64,000 bases of DNA from Fidelibacterota bacterium (GCA_947476895.1 CANJRX010000001.1:496865-560864), one strand, 5' to 3'. Positions 9,173 through 19,014 are shown, counted from the stretch's first letter. Notes: generated from the sequence alone by a model not told the origin. Numbers and translations: made by a program.

Positions 9173-11020
9173 ATGCCTGACGACACCGCCAAGCCGAACG
9201 CGCCGACGTCCCAAAACGCAACACATGCGTCGCCCGAGGTCGATGGAATACCGACAACACCGCTCGCACTGATTTGGAATCAGGCGCGGCGTAACGGCGG
9301 TTGGCGACTTTCCGGCATTGTCAGTTTGGCGCTGATGGGCGCGCTGATCGAAAATTTGCAGCCCTATGCCTTGGGTGCGTTGATCAACGCGCTCACGGTC
9401 ATTTCCGGCGCTGCTCTGCCGGTGGATGATGTCGCGGACGCACCGGCCCATCAGGCGCTCATATGGTTTGTTGTGTTGTGTGGCATCTGGATCATTGGTC
9501 CTGTGCTGTCGCGTGTGCATACGCTGGCCAGCACCACCAACATGCTGGCGGTGCGGTCGCATATTCAAGATGATCTGTTCACTTACGTTCACGGTCATGC
9601 GCCGCGTTTCTTTCTCGATCAATTCTCGGGCGCTTTGTCGTCCAAGGTGCGCAATGCGGCGGGTGCGGCCACCAGCGTGGTTGATTATCTTTTCTCGACC
9701 ATGCCGCGCCTGATCATCCTTTTTGCGGCATCGACCGTTCTCGTCGCCCATCAGGCCCCGCAATTTCTGCTTCTGTTCGGCGCGTTCGCCGCTGTGTTCA
9801 CCATCGTTGCGGCGACGCTGGCGCAGAGCTGCCGCAAGTACGCCAAGGCTGCCTCCGTCGCCAGCACGACTTATACCGTGCGCCTGGTAGACTCGCTCAA
9901 TAATTGGGATCTGGTGCGAGCCTTCGCGCGCCGCAGCTTAGAGCGCGCGACGCTCGATCCTTTAAACCGCAAGGAATACGACGCCGCTGTGCAGCTGCGC
10001 CTCGTTTTGTTTCGCATGCGCTTGGCTCTGCACGCTGTCGGTGTGGCGTTCCTGATTGTTTTGGTGTGGTGGGCTTTTCAAGAGGCTGTGGCGGGGCGGG
10101 TGTCGGTCGGCACCTTCACGATGCTGATGTCTCTGAGCCTTCTGATCTCGGCGCACGTGAATACGCTGGGCGATAGCTTGCTGGTTTTCTTCGAGCAGCT
10201 GGGCGTGATGACCGAAAGTTTGGAAACCGTCACGCGGCCCCATGAAATTGTCGATCCACCGGGCGCGCAGCCTTTGAAGATCACGGGCGGACGTGTCGAG
10301 GTGCGCGACGTAACGTTCCGCTATCCCGACGGCACGTCGGTGTTCGCGAATCTGAACCTCACCATCAAAGCCGGTGAAAAGATCGGTCTTGTGGGTCCGT
10401 CGGGTGCGGGGAAAAGCACACTGCTGCGTCTTTTGCGCCGGCAATTTCCGCTGGTGGGCGGCGGCATTTTTATAGACGGCCATGACATCGCCGATAAGAC
10501 CTGGGATTCTCTGCACGAAGCTTTCGCCGAGGTCTCGCAAGCCCCCAGCGTGTTCCACCGCTCGGTGCGCGACAACATCATGTACGGCCGCCCCACGGCG
10601 ACGGACGATGAAATGATCACAGCGGCGAAGCTGGCCCATTGCCACGAATTCATTTCCGCCAGGCCCGGTGGTTACGATGCTGTGGTGGGCGAAAAGGGCA
10701 TGAAGCTTTCGGGCGGCGAGCGTCAACGCGTCGCCATCGCGCGGGCGTTCCTTAAAAACGCGCCGGTCCTGATCCTCGACGAAGCCACATCGTCGCTGGA
10801 CAGTGAGGCCGAACATTTGATTCAAGACGGCATCCTGAAACTTATGAACGGCCGCACGGTGATCGCAGTGGCGCATCGGCTCTCGACGATCATGCATCTC
10901 GACCGCATTGTCGTGCTGGAGGAGGGGCGCATTGTCGAGCAAGGTTCGCACGCTGAATTGCTGCAACGGGGCGGCACCTATGCGCGCCTGTGGAACCGTC
11001 AGGCTGGGGGATTCATGTAA
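9173..11020 (+). CDS. ABC exporter, fused permease and ATPase
   Basis: A 615-residue half-transporter of the MsbA/exporter type that would act as a dimer in the inner membrane. Residues about 40-310 hold six membrane helices. The nucleotide-binding domain has Walker A GPSGAGKST (near 408-416), the signature LSGGERQRVAIARA (near 512-525), Walker B LILDEATSSLDSEAE and H-loop VAHRLST. The N-terminal 30 residues are polar and Pro/Thr-rich. Substrate unknown: lipid, peptide and drug are all possible. The stop codon overlaps the start of the GST-like gene by one base (TAATG), which implies coupling. Confidence 0.9.
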   Translation: MPDDTAKPNAPTSQNATHASPEVDGIPTTPLALIWNQARRNGGWRLSGIVSLALMGALIENLQPYALGALINALTVISGAALPVDDVADAPAHQALIWFVVLCGIWIIGPVLSRVHTLASTTNMLAVRSHIQDDLFTYVHGHAPRFFLDQFSGALSSKVRNAAGAATSVVDYLFSTMPRLIILFAASTVLVAHQAPQFLLLFGAFAAVFTIVAATLAQSCRKYAKAASVASTTYTVRLVDSLNNWDLVRAFARRSLERATLDPLNRKEYDAAVQLRLVLFRMRLALHAVGVAFLIVLVWWAFQEAVAGRVSVGTFTMLMSLSLLISAHVNTLGDSLLVFFEQLGVMTESLETVTRPHEIVDPPGAQPLKITGGRVEVRDVTFRYPDGTSVFANLNLTIKAGEKIGLVGPSGAGKSTLLRLLRRQFPLVGGGIFIDGHDIADKTWDSLHEAFAEVSQAPSVFHRSVRDNIMYGRPTATDDEMITAAKLAHCHEFISARPGGYDAVVGEKGMKLSGGERQRVAIARAFLKNAPVLILDEATSSLDSEAEHLIQDGILKLMNGRTVIAVAHRLSTIMHLDRIVVLEEGRIVEQGSHAELLQRGGTYARLWNRQAGGFM

Positions 11021-11739
11021 TGAGCATCACGCTGTTTCAGTTCAGACCGCTGTTTGGACTGCCGAACGCCAGTCCGTTTTGCATGAAGCTTGAGACCTAC
11101 CTGCGGCTTGCAGGTTTGCCCCATACGGTCGCGCGGGTGAACAGCCTCGGTAAATCTCCGACCCATAAAGCGCCGTTCATAGAATTTGGCGGCACGGTCA
11201 TGTCGGACTCCGGCCTCATCATCAATCACCTCGAACGCACCCATGGGCATCCCGTCGACGGCAAACTCACCCTGGCCCAGCGTGCGGAGTCATTGGCTTT
11301 TCAACGTCTGATGGAAGAGCATCTCTATTGGGCAGCGGTCTACATGCGCTGGGTCGATCCCGCAGGGCGCGCAGCATGGCAACCCTATATGCAGCAGCTG
11401 CTGGGTCTGCCGTCGTTCCTGACGCCGTTGGTATCGCGCATGGCAGCGCGGGGAATCATGAAGACCTTGCGGGCGCAGGGTATCGGCCGTCATGCCCCAG
11501 AAGTCATCTGGCAGATGGGCATCGCCGACATTCAGGCGCTGGCACATTGGCTCGGCAACAAACCGTGGGGTTTCGGTGAGACGCCGACGACCTTCGATGC
11601 CTGCCTCGCCTCAATCGTCGGCAATATCATCCGCACGCCTTGGGACAACCCGATGAAAACGGCGACCTTGAAGCACGGCAACCTCGTCGCGCATTTCGAA
11701 CGGCTCATGGCGCGCTGTTATCCGGAACTCGCGAAATGA
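11020..11739 (+). CDS. Glutathione S-transferase-like protein (Faxc/metaxin type)
   Basis: 239 residues with an N-terminal thioredoxin-like fold and an all-helical C-terminal domain. The N-terminal region carries NASPFCMKLETYLR, where S/C occupy the GST active-site turn, and FIEFGGTVMSDSGLIINHLE, the usual glutathione-binding ESxxI equivalent with Asp-Ser. C-terminal PTTFDACLASIV matches the GST N-capping box. Translation starts in the stop codon of the exporter gene, so the two probably work or are expressed together; the biochemical role is unknown. Confidence 0.8.
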   Translation: MSITLFQFRPLFGLPNASPFCMKLETYLRLAGLPHTVARVNSLGKSPTHKAPFIEFGGTVMSDSGLIINHLERTHGHPVDGKLTLAQRAESLAFQRLMEEHLYWAAVYMRWVDPAGRAAWQPYMQQLLGLPSFLTPLVSRMAARGIMKTLRAQGIGRHAPEVIWQMGIADIQALAHWLGNKPWGFGETPTTFDACLASIVGNIIRTPWDNPMKTATLKHGNLVAHFERLMARCYPELAK

Positions 11740-11795
11740 CGGAAATTTAGGTGCACTGGTTTAGCGATGGGGGACATCGCAGTATCTGGGGGCTT

Positions 11796-12236
11796 ATGCT
11801 TAACAACCGCGCCGTCTTTTTGCCGATCATAATCGTGCTGTCGTTAAGCGCGTGCTCGGGAAAAGAGTCGGTCAAAGCCGATACGGTTGCTTCGGCGACC
11901 GGCGTGAACATGGCGCCCATCGCCGCGGGCACAGCCTTGCCGGCGGGCTATAAGGTTGATTCCGACCGCACGATTATTTTTGGCTCCAATGAAGCCTGGA
12001 CGGGGCGTCTGTCCTACACCACCGGCACCAACGCCGATGAGGTGTTCGATTTCCTGCACAAGGAAATGCCCAACTTCGGCTGGAGGGAAGCTACGGCCAT
12101 GCGCTCTGACCCTAGCCTTTTGACCTTCAATAACGACGCCACCAATCGCACGGCGACGATCACGATCCTACGCGGTTCGGTCATCGGCAGTACGCGGGTC
12201 GATATGGTGGTCTCGCCGATTACCTCAAACCATTAG
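11796..12236 (+). CDS. Small lipoprotein of unknown function
   Basis: 146 residues starting at ATG 11796 after a GGGGG ribosome site. The signal peptide ends in lipobox LSAC (Cys20), so the mature protein is a lipid-anchored envelope protein. The mature part has a central AWTGRLSYTTGTNADEVFDFLHKEMPNFGW, which resembles two-layer alpha/beta lipoproteins. No family is recognised. An upstream GTG-started extension is rejected because it would bury the signal peptide. Its stop overlaps the stop of the convergent acyl-CoA dehydrogenase gene. Confidence 0.75.
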   Translation: MLNNRAVFLPIIIVLSLSACSGKESVKADTVASATGVNMAPIAAGTALPAGYKVDSDRTIIFGSNEAWTGRLSYTTGTNADEVFDFLHKEMPNFGWREATAMRSDPSLLTFNNDATNRTATITILRGSVIGSTRVDMVVSPITSNH

Positions 12237-14503
12237 CGATTATTCCAAAGAGGCGAGATTTCCTCCGGCGCGAAGTCGTCCACGGTGATGACTTTGCGCG
12301 TCAGATCTTCGGCGCGGTCCAGCACCTTCTTCTCAGCTGCATTGCTGGCGCCTTGCGCGAGGGCCTCTTCGCCCGTCTTGATGCCGATACGGCGCAGCCG
12401 CGCGAGGGTAGCGTCAGCTTCGATCACCGCTTCTAACGCGATATCCAACTGTCCCACAGGTTGGTCGGCTGGTCCGATGTAAATGCCGGCGGTCAGTCGA
12501 TCACGCGCGGCGTTGGGCGCTAAAAGCAAGTCAGCAATGCGGCCTGAAAGCTCGTCGCTCGGCGGTTGGCGTCTGCGGCCCAGCGGAAACACGATCAAGC
12601 GCATCAGTGTGCCCAAGGGGGGATAAGGGAAATTGGCAAGCACGCCGTCCAGTGCGTTTTGAATTTCGTAAAGACTGTGGCGCGCGCCCCATTTCAGCAG
12701 CGGTAAATCGCCTTCCGGGCGGCCATCGTCCTCAAAGCGCTTCAGGGCACAGCTCAAAATATAGAGATGCGATAAGGCATCGCCCAAACGCGCCGAAAGA
12801 CTCTCGCGGCGTTTTAAAGCGCCCCCCAACAGCACCATGGCGACTTCGGCCACAAAGGCGAAGGACACACTGGCGCGGGTGAGTTGGCGATAAATGCTTG
12901 TGGCTTTGCCGGCGGTTGGCGCAGAGGCGAACATGCCGCCCGTGAGGTTGTGAAGGAACCCACGCCCCGTGATCGAAAACATATGGCCCAAGTGCCGCCA
13001 GATCAGGGCGTCGAAATCAACCAGGCTGCGCTCGTTGTTTTCGTCGCGTGCCGCCTGCATTTCCTTATAGAGGTATGGGTGACAGCGGATCGCGCCTTGG
13101 CCGAAGATGATCAAGCTGCGCGTGAGAATGTTTGCGCCCTCGACGGTGATGCTCACCGGCATGGCGTGATAAACGTTGGCCAGATAATTGCGCGGGCCTT
13201 CGATGATGCCCTTGCCGCCATGGATATCCATGGCGTCGTTGATGACCTTGCGCATCATCTCAGTGGCATGGGACTTGGCGATAGCCGAAAGCACTGAAGG
13301 TTTCTCGCCCATATCGATGGCAACGGCGGTCAAGCGACGCATGGATTCGATCAGATAAGCGTAACCGGCAATGCGCGCGAGGGCTTCCTGCACACCTTCG
13401 AATTTTCCGACCGGCACGCCGAATTGTTTGCGGATGCGGGAATAGGCGCCTGTGGTGCGGGCAGCGAATTTGATTCCACCCGCCGACAAGGCCGGCAATG
13501 AAATCCCACGCCCGGCCGCAAGGCATTCCACCAGCATACGCCAGCCTTCGCCGATACGTGCTTGTCCGCCCAGCAGCCACTCCATCGGAATAAAAACGTC
13601 TTTGCCGCTGTTGGGTCCGTTCATGAAGGCTTGGCCGACGGGTAAGTGACGCCGCCCGATGTTCACACCGGGTGTGTCCGTCGGGATCAGCGCGACGGAG
13701 ATGCCGCGCTCAACGGTTTCGCCCAGCAGACCATCGGGATCGCGCACGCGGAAAGCCAAACCCATCACCGTGGCGACGGGCCCCAGTGTGATGTAGCGCT
13801 TCTCCCAGGTGACGCGCAGACCGAGGACTTCACGCCCTTCAAATGTGCCGCGGCAGACAACGCCCACGTCAGGCATGCCAGAAGCATCCGATCCGGCTTC
13901 TGGACCCGTGAGCGCAAAACAGGGGATGTCTTCACCCACCGCGAGACGCGGTAGATAATAATCTTTCTGTTCGTCGGTGCCGTAATGCAGCAGCAGTTCG
14001 GCGGGACCGAGGGAGTTGGGGACCATCACCGTTACCGCGGCGGCGATACTGCGGGTCGAAATTTTACTAACGACAGCTGAGTGCGCTTGCGCCGAGAACC
14101 CCAAACCGTCGTAGCGCTTGGGTATAATCATCCCAAAGAAACGATTGGCTTTGATGAAGGCCCAGACATCGGGCGGCAGATCGCGCCACTCGTGCTCGAT
14201 GCGCCAATCGTCCAGCATGCCGCAAAGCTCTTCCACGGGACCGGCCAGGAAGCTTTCTTCTTCCTCCGAGAGTACGGCCTTCGGTGCGCGCAGCAGCATC
14301 GGCCAATCGGGCTTGCCCGTGAACAGCGAGGCATCCCACCACACCGTGCCGGCTTCGATGGCTTCGCGCTCGGTATCCGACATGGGCGGAATGCGCTTGC
14401 GATACCAGGCGAGCAAAGGCTTCGTCACATAGTCGCGCCGCCACAGTCTCAGTTGACTGAGCAGGTCGCCAGAGTCACGGGGCGAATCATCATCGGTTGT
14501 CAT
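12233..14503 (-). CDS. fadE: Acyl-CoA dehydrogenase, FadE type
   Basis: Large acyl-CoA dehydrogenase (756 aa; E. coli FadE is about 814) that oxidises acyl-CoA to trans-2-enoyl-CoA with FAD in beta-oxidation. The N-terminal helical domain, the beta-barrel with CFALTGPEAGSDASG, and the C-terminal helical domain with DIHGGKGIIEGPRN are visible, followed by the extra FadE C-terminal region. Its 5' end overlaps the matB-like gene by ATGA, so the two form an operon for acyl-CoA metabolism. The symbol follows domain layout rather than a proven orthologue. Confidence 0.88.
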   Translation of the reverse strand: MTTDDDSPRDSGDLLSQLRLWRRDYVTKPLLAWYRKRIPPMSDTEREAIEAGTVWWDASLFTGKPDWPMLLRAPKAVLSEEEESFLAGPVEELCGMLDDWRIEHEWRDLPPDVWAFIKANRFFGMIIPKRYDGLGFSAQAHSAVVSKISTRSIAAAVTVMVPNSLGPAELLLHYGTDEQKDYYLPRLAVGEDIPCFALTGPEAGSDASGMPDVGVVCRGTFEGREVLGLRVTWEKRYITLGPVATVMGLAFRVRDPDGLLGETVERGISVALIPTDTPGVNIGRRHLPVGQAFMNGPNSGKDVFIPMEWLLGGQARIGEGWRMLVECLAAGRGISLPALSAGGIKFAARTTGAYSRIRKQFGVPVGKFEGVQEALARIAGYAYLIESMRRLTAVAIDMGEKPSVLSAIAKSHATEMMRKVINDAMDIHGGKGIIEGPRNYLANVYHAMPVSITVEGANILTRSLIIFGQGAIRCHPYLYKEMQAARDENNERSLVDFDALIWRHLGHMFSITGRGFLHNLTGGMFASAPTAGKATSIYRQLTRASVSFAFVAEVAMVLLGGALKRRESLSARLGDALSHLYILSCALKRFEDDGRPEGDLPLLKWGARHSLYEIQNALDGVLANFPYPPLGTLMRLIVFPLGRRRQPPSDELSGRIADLLLAPNAARDRLTAGIYIGPADQPVGQLDIALEAVIEADATLARLRRIGIKTGEEALAQGASNAAEKKVLDRAEDLTRKVITVDDFAPEEISPLWNNR

Positions 14504-16044
14504 GACGTTTTCATTTCCGCATCCCAGGCCGGGCGATACTCGGCGCGCAAAAGATTCTTCTGCACCTTACCCATGGCGTTGCGCGGCAAGGCCTTGGCCA
14601 CCACGATCATCTTAGGCACTTTGTAGTTGGCCAGCACGCCTTTCAGGCCTTCCCGCACGGCATGCACATCCAAAGGTGGTGCGCCTGCGTTGAGGGTGAC
14701 GATAGCTAGCCCCGCCTCACCGAAATCGGCGTGCGGCATGCCGACCACCGCGGACTCGTCCACGCCCGGCAGCCCATCGATCACGGCTTCGATTTCCTTC
14801 GGGTACACATTGAAGCCGCCGCTGATCATCATATCCTTGGCGCGGCCGACGATGTTCACCATGCCATCAGGCTCAAACTGCGCGAGGTCACCGGTTTTAA
14901 AAAAACCGTCGGCCGTAAAGTCCTCGGCGGTCTTTTCAGGTTTGCGCCAATAACCGACAAAAAGGCTGGGACTTTTAATCTGGATTTCGCCGGTTTCGCC
15001 CTTGGGCACATCGCGGTTGTCGCCATCGACAATGCGCAACGTAACCCCTGGCAAAGGCCACCCCACCGCACCGGCGTGACGTGGTTTGTCGATGTCCGCA
15101 CTTGTGATCATGCCGGCTTCCGTCATGCCGTAACGCTCGACGATCTCATGGCCACTACGTGCTGCGAAGCTTGCGAAAGTTTCCGCCAGTAAGGGTGCGG
15201 AACCGCTGAGAAACAGACGGATCTTGCGGCAGACGTCCGGCGTCAGCGCAGCATGTGCCGCAAGCCGTACGTAATACGTCGGCACGCCCATGAAGACAGT
15301 GGCGCGGGGCAAATCGGCAATCACATCTTCCGCCACGAACTTCGCATGGAAGATCATGGCGCTGCCGTTCATCAGCGTGGTGTTGAGGGCCACGAACAAG
15401 CCGTGGACATGGAAAATCGGCAGCGTATGCAAAAGCACGTCGTCTGGTTTGAACTTCCAAAGCTTGTGTAAAGTCTGCGCATTGGCAGCGAGATTGCCGT
15501 GGCTCAGCATCACGCCCTTGGGTTTGCCGGTGGTGCCCGACGAATAAAGGATGGCGGCGAGGTCGGTAGTGCCCCGCGCGACTGTCACGAATGTTAACGG
15601 CTGCGTCGCGCTCTGATCGATCAGAGAACCTTTTCCATCGGCACCCAGCGTGAGGCGATGACGTATGCCGCGCGCCGCACACAAGGACGCAACCGCTGTA
15701 TCGCCCGTATCGCAAATCACGACGGTCGGTTCGGTATCTGCCAGGAAGTAATCCAACTCATCTGCGCGATAAGCCGTATTGAGCGGCAGGAACACAGCAC
15801 CTGCGCGTAAAGCGGCGAGATAGAGGATCACCGCCTCGGGCGATTTCTTCACCTGTACGACGACGCGGTCGCCGGGCTTTACACCGAGACTGACCAGCAG
15901 ACTAGCGATGCGCGCAGTGCCGGCCTCAACGTCGGCATAGGTAACCACCCGGCCGCCCGGCAGCATCATTAGAGGTTGCGCAGTGTCTTTCGGGAATCGC
16001 GCCCGGAAAATGTCGAACAAATTGGCATTAGGCTGAGCGGTCAC
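14500..16044 (-). CDS. matB: Malonyl-CoA synthetase-like AMP-forming ligase
   Basis: 514-residue member of the ANL superfamily. It carries the P-loop YSSGTTGKPKG (167-177), the A5 motif ERYGMTEAGM, the hinge GRAKDMMISGGFNVYP and the C-terminal catalytic lysine in MGKVQKN. Length and sequence (VQVKKSPEAVILYLAALRAG, PLNTAYRADELDYF) closely resemble malonyl-CoA synthase MatB, which activates malonate with ATP and CoA. It is the first gene of a pair with the FadE-like dehydrogenase, and another short acyl substrate is possible. No matA decarboxylase or matC carrier is in view. Confidence 0.82.
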   Translation of the reverse strand: MTAQPNANLFDIFRARFPKDTAQPLMMLPGGRVVTYADVEAGTARIASLLVSLGVKPGDRVVVQVKKSPEAVILYLAALRAGAVFLPLNTAYRADELDYFLADTEPTVVICDTGDTAVASLCAARGIRHRLTLGADGKGSLIDQSATQPLTFVTVARGTTDLAAILYSSGTTGKPKGVMLSHGNLAANAQTLHKLWKFKPDDVLLHTLPIFHVHGLFVALNTTLMNGSAMIFHAKFVAEDVIADLPRATVFMGVPTYYVRLAAHAALTPDVCRKIRLFLSGSAPLLAETFASFAARSGHEIVERYGMTEAGMITSADIDKPRHAGAVGWPLPGVTLRIVDGDNRDVPKGETGEIQIKSPSLFVGYWRKPEKTAEDFTADGFFKTGDLAQFEPDGMVNIVGRAKDMMISGGFNVYPKEIEAVIDGLPGVDESAVVGMPHADFGEAGLAIVTLNAGAPPLDVHAVREGLKGVLANYKVPKMIVVAKALPRNAMGKVQKNLLRAEYRPAWDAEMKTS

Positions 16045-16109
16045 AGAGAACTCCAGAACGTGGGGAGTCCTTCATAGCCATTCGAAGCGCCCACGCAAGC
16101 CGGGTGGCG

Positions 16110-16286
16110 TTAGACTGTGGTGTTGATGTTGTGGCCGCGGAAGGGATGCGGACTTTGACTGTCGGCCGGCCGCTCTTCGGCCTTGGGCGGCGGCGGAGGG
16201 TTGGCGTTCTGGGTCGGGCCGGCATCCTTTACCCGGGTGGTCTGGGTCTGCTGGAAAACGACGGCTTCGTTGGTAATGGGGTCCAT
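16110..16286 (-). CDS. Small Pro-rich hypothetical protein
   Basis: 58 residues from ATG 16286, with AAGGA 7 bases upstream. The sequence is polar with NPPPPPK in the middle and ends HPFRGHNINTTV. No membrane segment or signal peptide. It sits alone between the flavoprotein and the malonyl-CoA synthetase genes. Function unknown; probably disordered. Support comes from the ribosome site and a clean frame, not from homology. Confidence 0.5.
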   Translation of the reverse strand: MDPITNEAVVFQQTQTTRVKDAGPTQNANPPPPPKAEERPADSQSPHPFRGHNINTTV

Positions 16287-16355
16287 GGCCCTATCCTTGC
16301 CTGGGCCGCCCCTTCATTCAACCCTCAAATCATTAAGGGTAGGGACTTTCAACTA

Positions 16356-17567
16356 TTAGGACGCCCCTAAGTCCTTGAGGGCAATAGAACTATCAGCCAA
16401 TTTGGCCGAATCCGGCCGGGCGTGCTCGGCAATGAGCTTTTTGGACTGCAGGAAATCCTTGGCCATGTTCACGGCCTGGCAGGCCACAAAGACTCCGTTC
16501 CGCAGGTAACAGGCCGAAAACTTGCGTTCCGCCATGCTGCCCCGGATTACGATTTGGTCCCCCGGTTTTGAAAGACCGGTCATCTGAAGCTTCAGATCAT
16601 ATTGGTCCGACCAGAACCACGGCACTTCGACTACAGGTGTCGGTTTGCCCATGATGGCGAGAGCCACAGCTTTGCCCTGAGCGAGGGCATTGGGCACCGA
16701 CTCGAGACGCAATCGTTCACCGATGATGGCGTTGGGATGGTTGGTGCAATCGCCGGCGGCGAAGATGTCGGGATCATCAGTGCGCGTGCAGTCGTCGACC
16801 ATAATACCGTTGTCCACCGCAAGGCCCGCTTCAGCAGCAAGTTCCACATTGGGAACGATGCCGATACCGACAATCACCAGATCGACTTCATAGGATGCGT
16901 CACCGCATATTACACGGTCGACTTTGCCGTTTCCTTCGAAAGCGGTGACGGCGGTTGAGGTGCGGATATCCACACCGGCGGCGCGGTGCACATCGGTGTA
17001 AAAGTGCGACATCTCGGGCGCCACGACGCGATTGAGTACCAAGGGCATCATCTCGAGCACGGTGACTTTGCAGCCACGCTTGACGGCGACCGCAGCAACT
17101 TCCAAACCGATATAGCCGCCGCCCACAATCACCAGCTTCAATCCCGGCGTCATGCGATCGCGGAAGCCGAGTACGTCGTCGATGTTGCGCAAGTAATGCA
17201 CGCCGGGCAGATCGGCGCCGGGGCACATCATCTTGCGCACACGTCCACCCGTGGCGAGCACCAGCTTGCTGTAGGGTAAAGACGCGCCATCGGAAAGCAG
17301 CACACGATGTCCCGCGCGATCAATGCGCGCAACCGTGGCCTGCTGCATTAGAGTGATGTGTTTATCGGCATAAAACGCGGCGGGGCGCATGAACATGCGC
17401 TCTTCCGTCACGTCGCCGGCCAGAAAACTTTTTGAAAGCGGCGGGCGTTCGTAGGGCACATAAGGCTCGTCACCGACGACGGTGATAGACCCCTCATAGC
17501 CGTTCTGCCGCAGCGAAAGCGCGGCCTGCCCGCCAGCCTGTCCGCCGCCTACAATGACAACGCTCAT
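16356..17567 (-). CDS. NAD(P)H:ferredoxin/rubredoxin-reductase-like flavoprotein
   Basis: 403 residues in the family of putidaredoxin and rhodocoxin reductases. FAD-binding GGGQAGG (7-13) near the N-terminus, PYERPPLSKSFL, the NAD(P)H-binding GGGYIGLEVAAV (about 153-164), and the second FAD motif DIFAAGDC with NHPNA. It would move electrons from NAD(P)H through FAD to a small iron-sulfur protein in the cytoplasm. No ferredoxin, P450 or oxygenase gene adjoins it, so the partner is unknown. It is downstream of the receiver-protein gene. Confidence 0.88.
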   Translation of the reverse strand: MSVVIVGGGQAGGQAALSLRQNGYEGSITVVGDEPYVPYERPPLSKSFLAGDVTEERMFMRPAAFYADKHITLMQQATVARIDRAGHRVLLSDGASLPYSKLVLATGGRVRKMMCPGADLPGVHYLRNIDDVLGFRDRMTPGLKLVIVGGGYIGLEVAAVAVKRGCKVTVLEMMPLVLNRVVAPEMSHFYTDVHRAAGVDIRTSTAVTAFEGNGKVDRVICGDASYEVDLVIVGIGIVPNVELAAEAGLAVDNGIMVDDCTRTDDPDIFAAGDCTNHPNAIIGERLRLESVPNALAQGKAVALAIMGKPTPVVEVPWFWSDQYDLKLQMTGLSKPGDQIVIRGSMAERKFSACYLRNGVFVACQAVNMAKDFLQSKKLIAEHARPDSAKLADSSIALKDLGAS

Positions 17568-17608
17568 GGTGATTTAGAAAAAAGGGGGAGATGCGTGAGC
17601 ATGCCTGC

Positions 17609-18199
17609 TTAGTGCTCGCGGATCGCGTCGCCGGCCACCAGTTTGTCGATCTGCTCTTGGGTAAGACCTTCTCTCGGATCTTCCTTGACGGTGGAGCGCG
17701 GTCCGCCCTTGCCGCGTTTTTCTTCGCCCTCGGACATGACTTCCGAACGGCGGCGGCGGTCGGGTCCGAAGTACAGGCCCACATCCACGAACGGACGCGG
17801 CCGTTCAATGACTTCGCGAATGCGCAAAATCAAACTTTTGGCGTTGAAGGGCTTGGCCACATATTCCGTGACGCCGGCATTGCGCGCCATGATGACGCGC
17901 TCGCGCCGGGTCTCGGACGTGATCAGAATAATCGGTGTGAATTTCAGCGGGCCTTTGTCGGCACGCACGGCTTTCAGCATCTCGATGCCGTTCATGGGGC
18001 CGAGCAGCACTTCGCTGAGAACGATGTCGGGCGGCCAGCTGCGCATGATCGAAAGCGCTTCGCCGCCGTGATGGGCCTCATCAATACGTTTGCAGCCCAA
18101 GGTTTCCAGAATACTCTTGATCACCCGGCGCATGTAGGCACGGTCATCCACGACCAAGAAACTGATCGGTTTCAAATAATCTGAAGTGGCCGCTACCAT
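17609..18199 (-). CDS. Receiver-domain protein with Glu at the phospho-Asp position
   Basis: 196 residues: a CheY-like receiver (about 12-130) followed by a basic/acidic, probably disordered tail with no DNA-binding domain. The acidic pair D18-D19, T94/S95 and K116 of the receiver fold are present. The normal phospho-acceptor Asp is replaced by Glu63 in IVLSEVLLGPM (codon GAA on the sense strand). Glu often mimics the phosphorylated state, so the protein may be constitutively active or unresponsive. No kinase gene adjoins it. Related single-domain regulators usually act on flagellar, stress or kinase partners. Confidence 0.85.
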   Translation of the reverse strand: MVAATSDYLKPISFLVVDDRAYMRRVIKSILETLGCKRIDEAHHGGEALSIMRSWPPDIVLSEVLLGPMNGIEMLKAVRADKGPLKFTPIILITSETRRERVIMARNAGVTEYVAKPFNAKSLILRIREVIERPRPFVDVGLYFGPDRRRRSEVMSEGEEKRGKGGPRSTVKEDPREGLTQEQIDKLVAGDAIREH

Positions 18200-18336
18200 A
18201 TCGCCGTGCTCATAGTTTCGCCGTGGGCCGTCACCTTAATGGCGTTATAGCCCACCCCCAGCTTCCGAGGATGCCCCCGAAACTTTAAGGTATTCTTTCT
18301 GTTGGGAAATTTAAACCGTTCTAAAGGACTAGCCGT

Positions 18337-19014
18337 ATGGCTCCCCCCACATCTTCCTCTAGGTCTTTGGGCGCGAAACCGCCAATTGTGACCACAGCCG
18401 GTCATTTAAGCGCGCATGCGCCCCGGACCTGGCAGCGCATGCTGTCGGGCCGGCGCCTGAATTTGATTGAGCCCTCGCCTTTGGACATCGAAATCGAGGA
18501 CATCGCCCTGGGCCTCGCCCGCAATACCCGTTGGAACGGGCAGACCGTCGGACCCCACGCCTGGAGCGTGGCTCAGCATTCGGATCTGGTGGTTGAGATT
18601 GTGCGGCGCATTAAGCCCCGGGCTAATGCCCGCCTGTTGATGGCAGCGAAACTTCACGATGCCTCGGAATATGTCACCCACGACCTCATCACGCCCTTGA
18701 AGGCGGTGGTGGGCGATGTGTTCAAAGAGGTCGAGCAGCGGCTGACCTCGGCGATTTATTTGCGCTTCGGTCTTGTCGCCGTGCTGGCGCCGGCCGACCG
18801 TGCGCTGATCAAAGAGGCTGACCGGATCGCGGCGGCGACCGAAGCCGTGCAGCTTGCGGGCTTCACGGCAACCGAATGCAAGACCGTTCTCAACTTCAAG
18901 GAAAAGCCTTTGAAGGATGTTAAGCTGATACCTGTGCCCGTGGCCGAAGCCGAGCGGCTGTTTCTGGAAGGATTTCGCGTTCTGGAAAAGGCCGTCGCCC
19001 TGCAAAGCCGATAA
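18337..19014 (+). CDS. HD-domain hydrolase (YfbR/YfdR-like phosphohydrolase)
   Basis: 225 residues with the metal-binding HD signature: H81, H107-D108 (AAKLHDASEYV) and a distal Asp in KEADRIAAATE. The layout RRLNLIEPSP, then RWNGQT and WSVAQHSDLV is typical of HD-family nucleotidases that act on deoxynucleoside monophosphates or related phosphoesters in the cytoplasm. The substrate here is unknown. DUF423 follows after 17 bases on the same strand. Confidence 0.82.
   Translation: MAPPTSSSRSLGAKPPIVTTAGHLSAHAPRTWQRMLSGRRLNLIEPSPLDIEIEDIALGLARNTRWNGQTVGPHAWSVAQHSDLVVEIVRRIKPRANARLLMAAKLHDASEYVTHDLITPLKAVVGDVFKEVEQRLTSAIYLRFGLVAVLAPADRALIKEADRIAAATEAVQLAGFTATECKTVLNFKEKPLKDVKLIPVPVAEAERLFLEGFRVLEKAVALQSR

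Noticed and set aside
9962-10966. 334-codon minus-strand open frame
   Set aside because: Antisense to the ATPase half of the ABC exporter, with no domain of its own.
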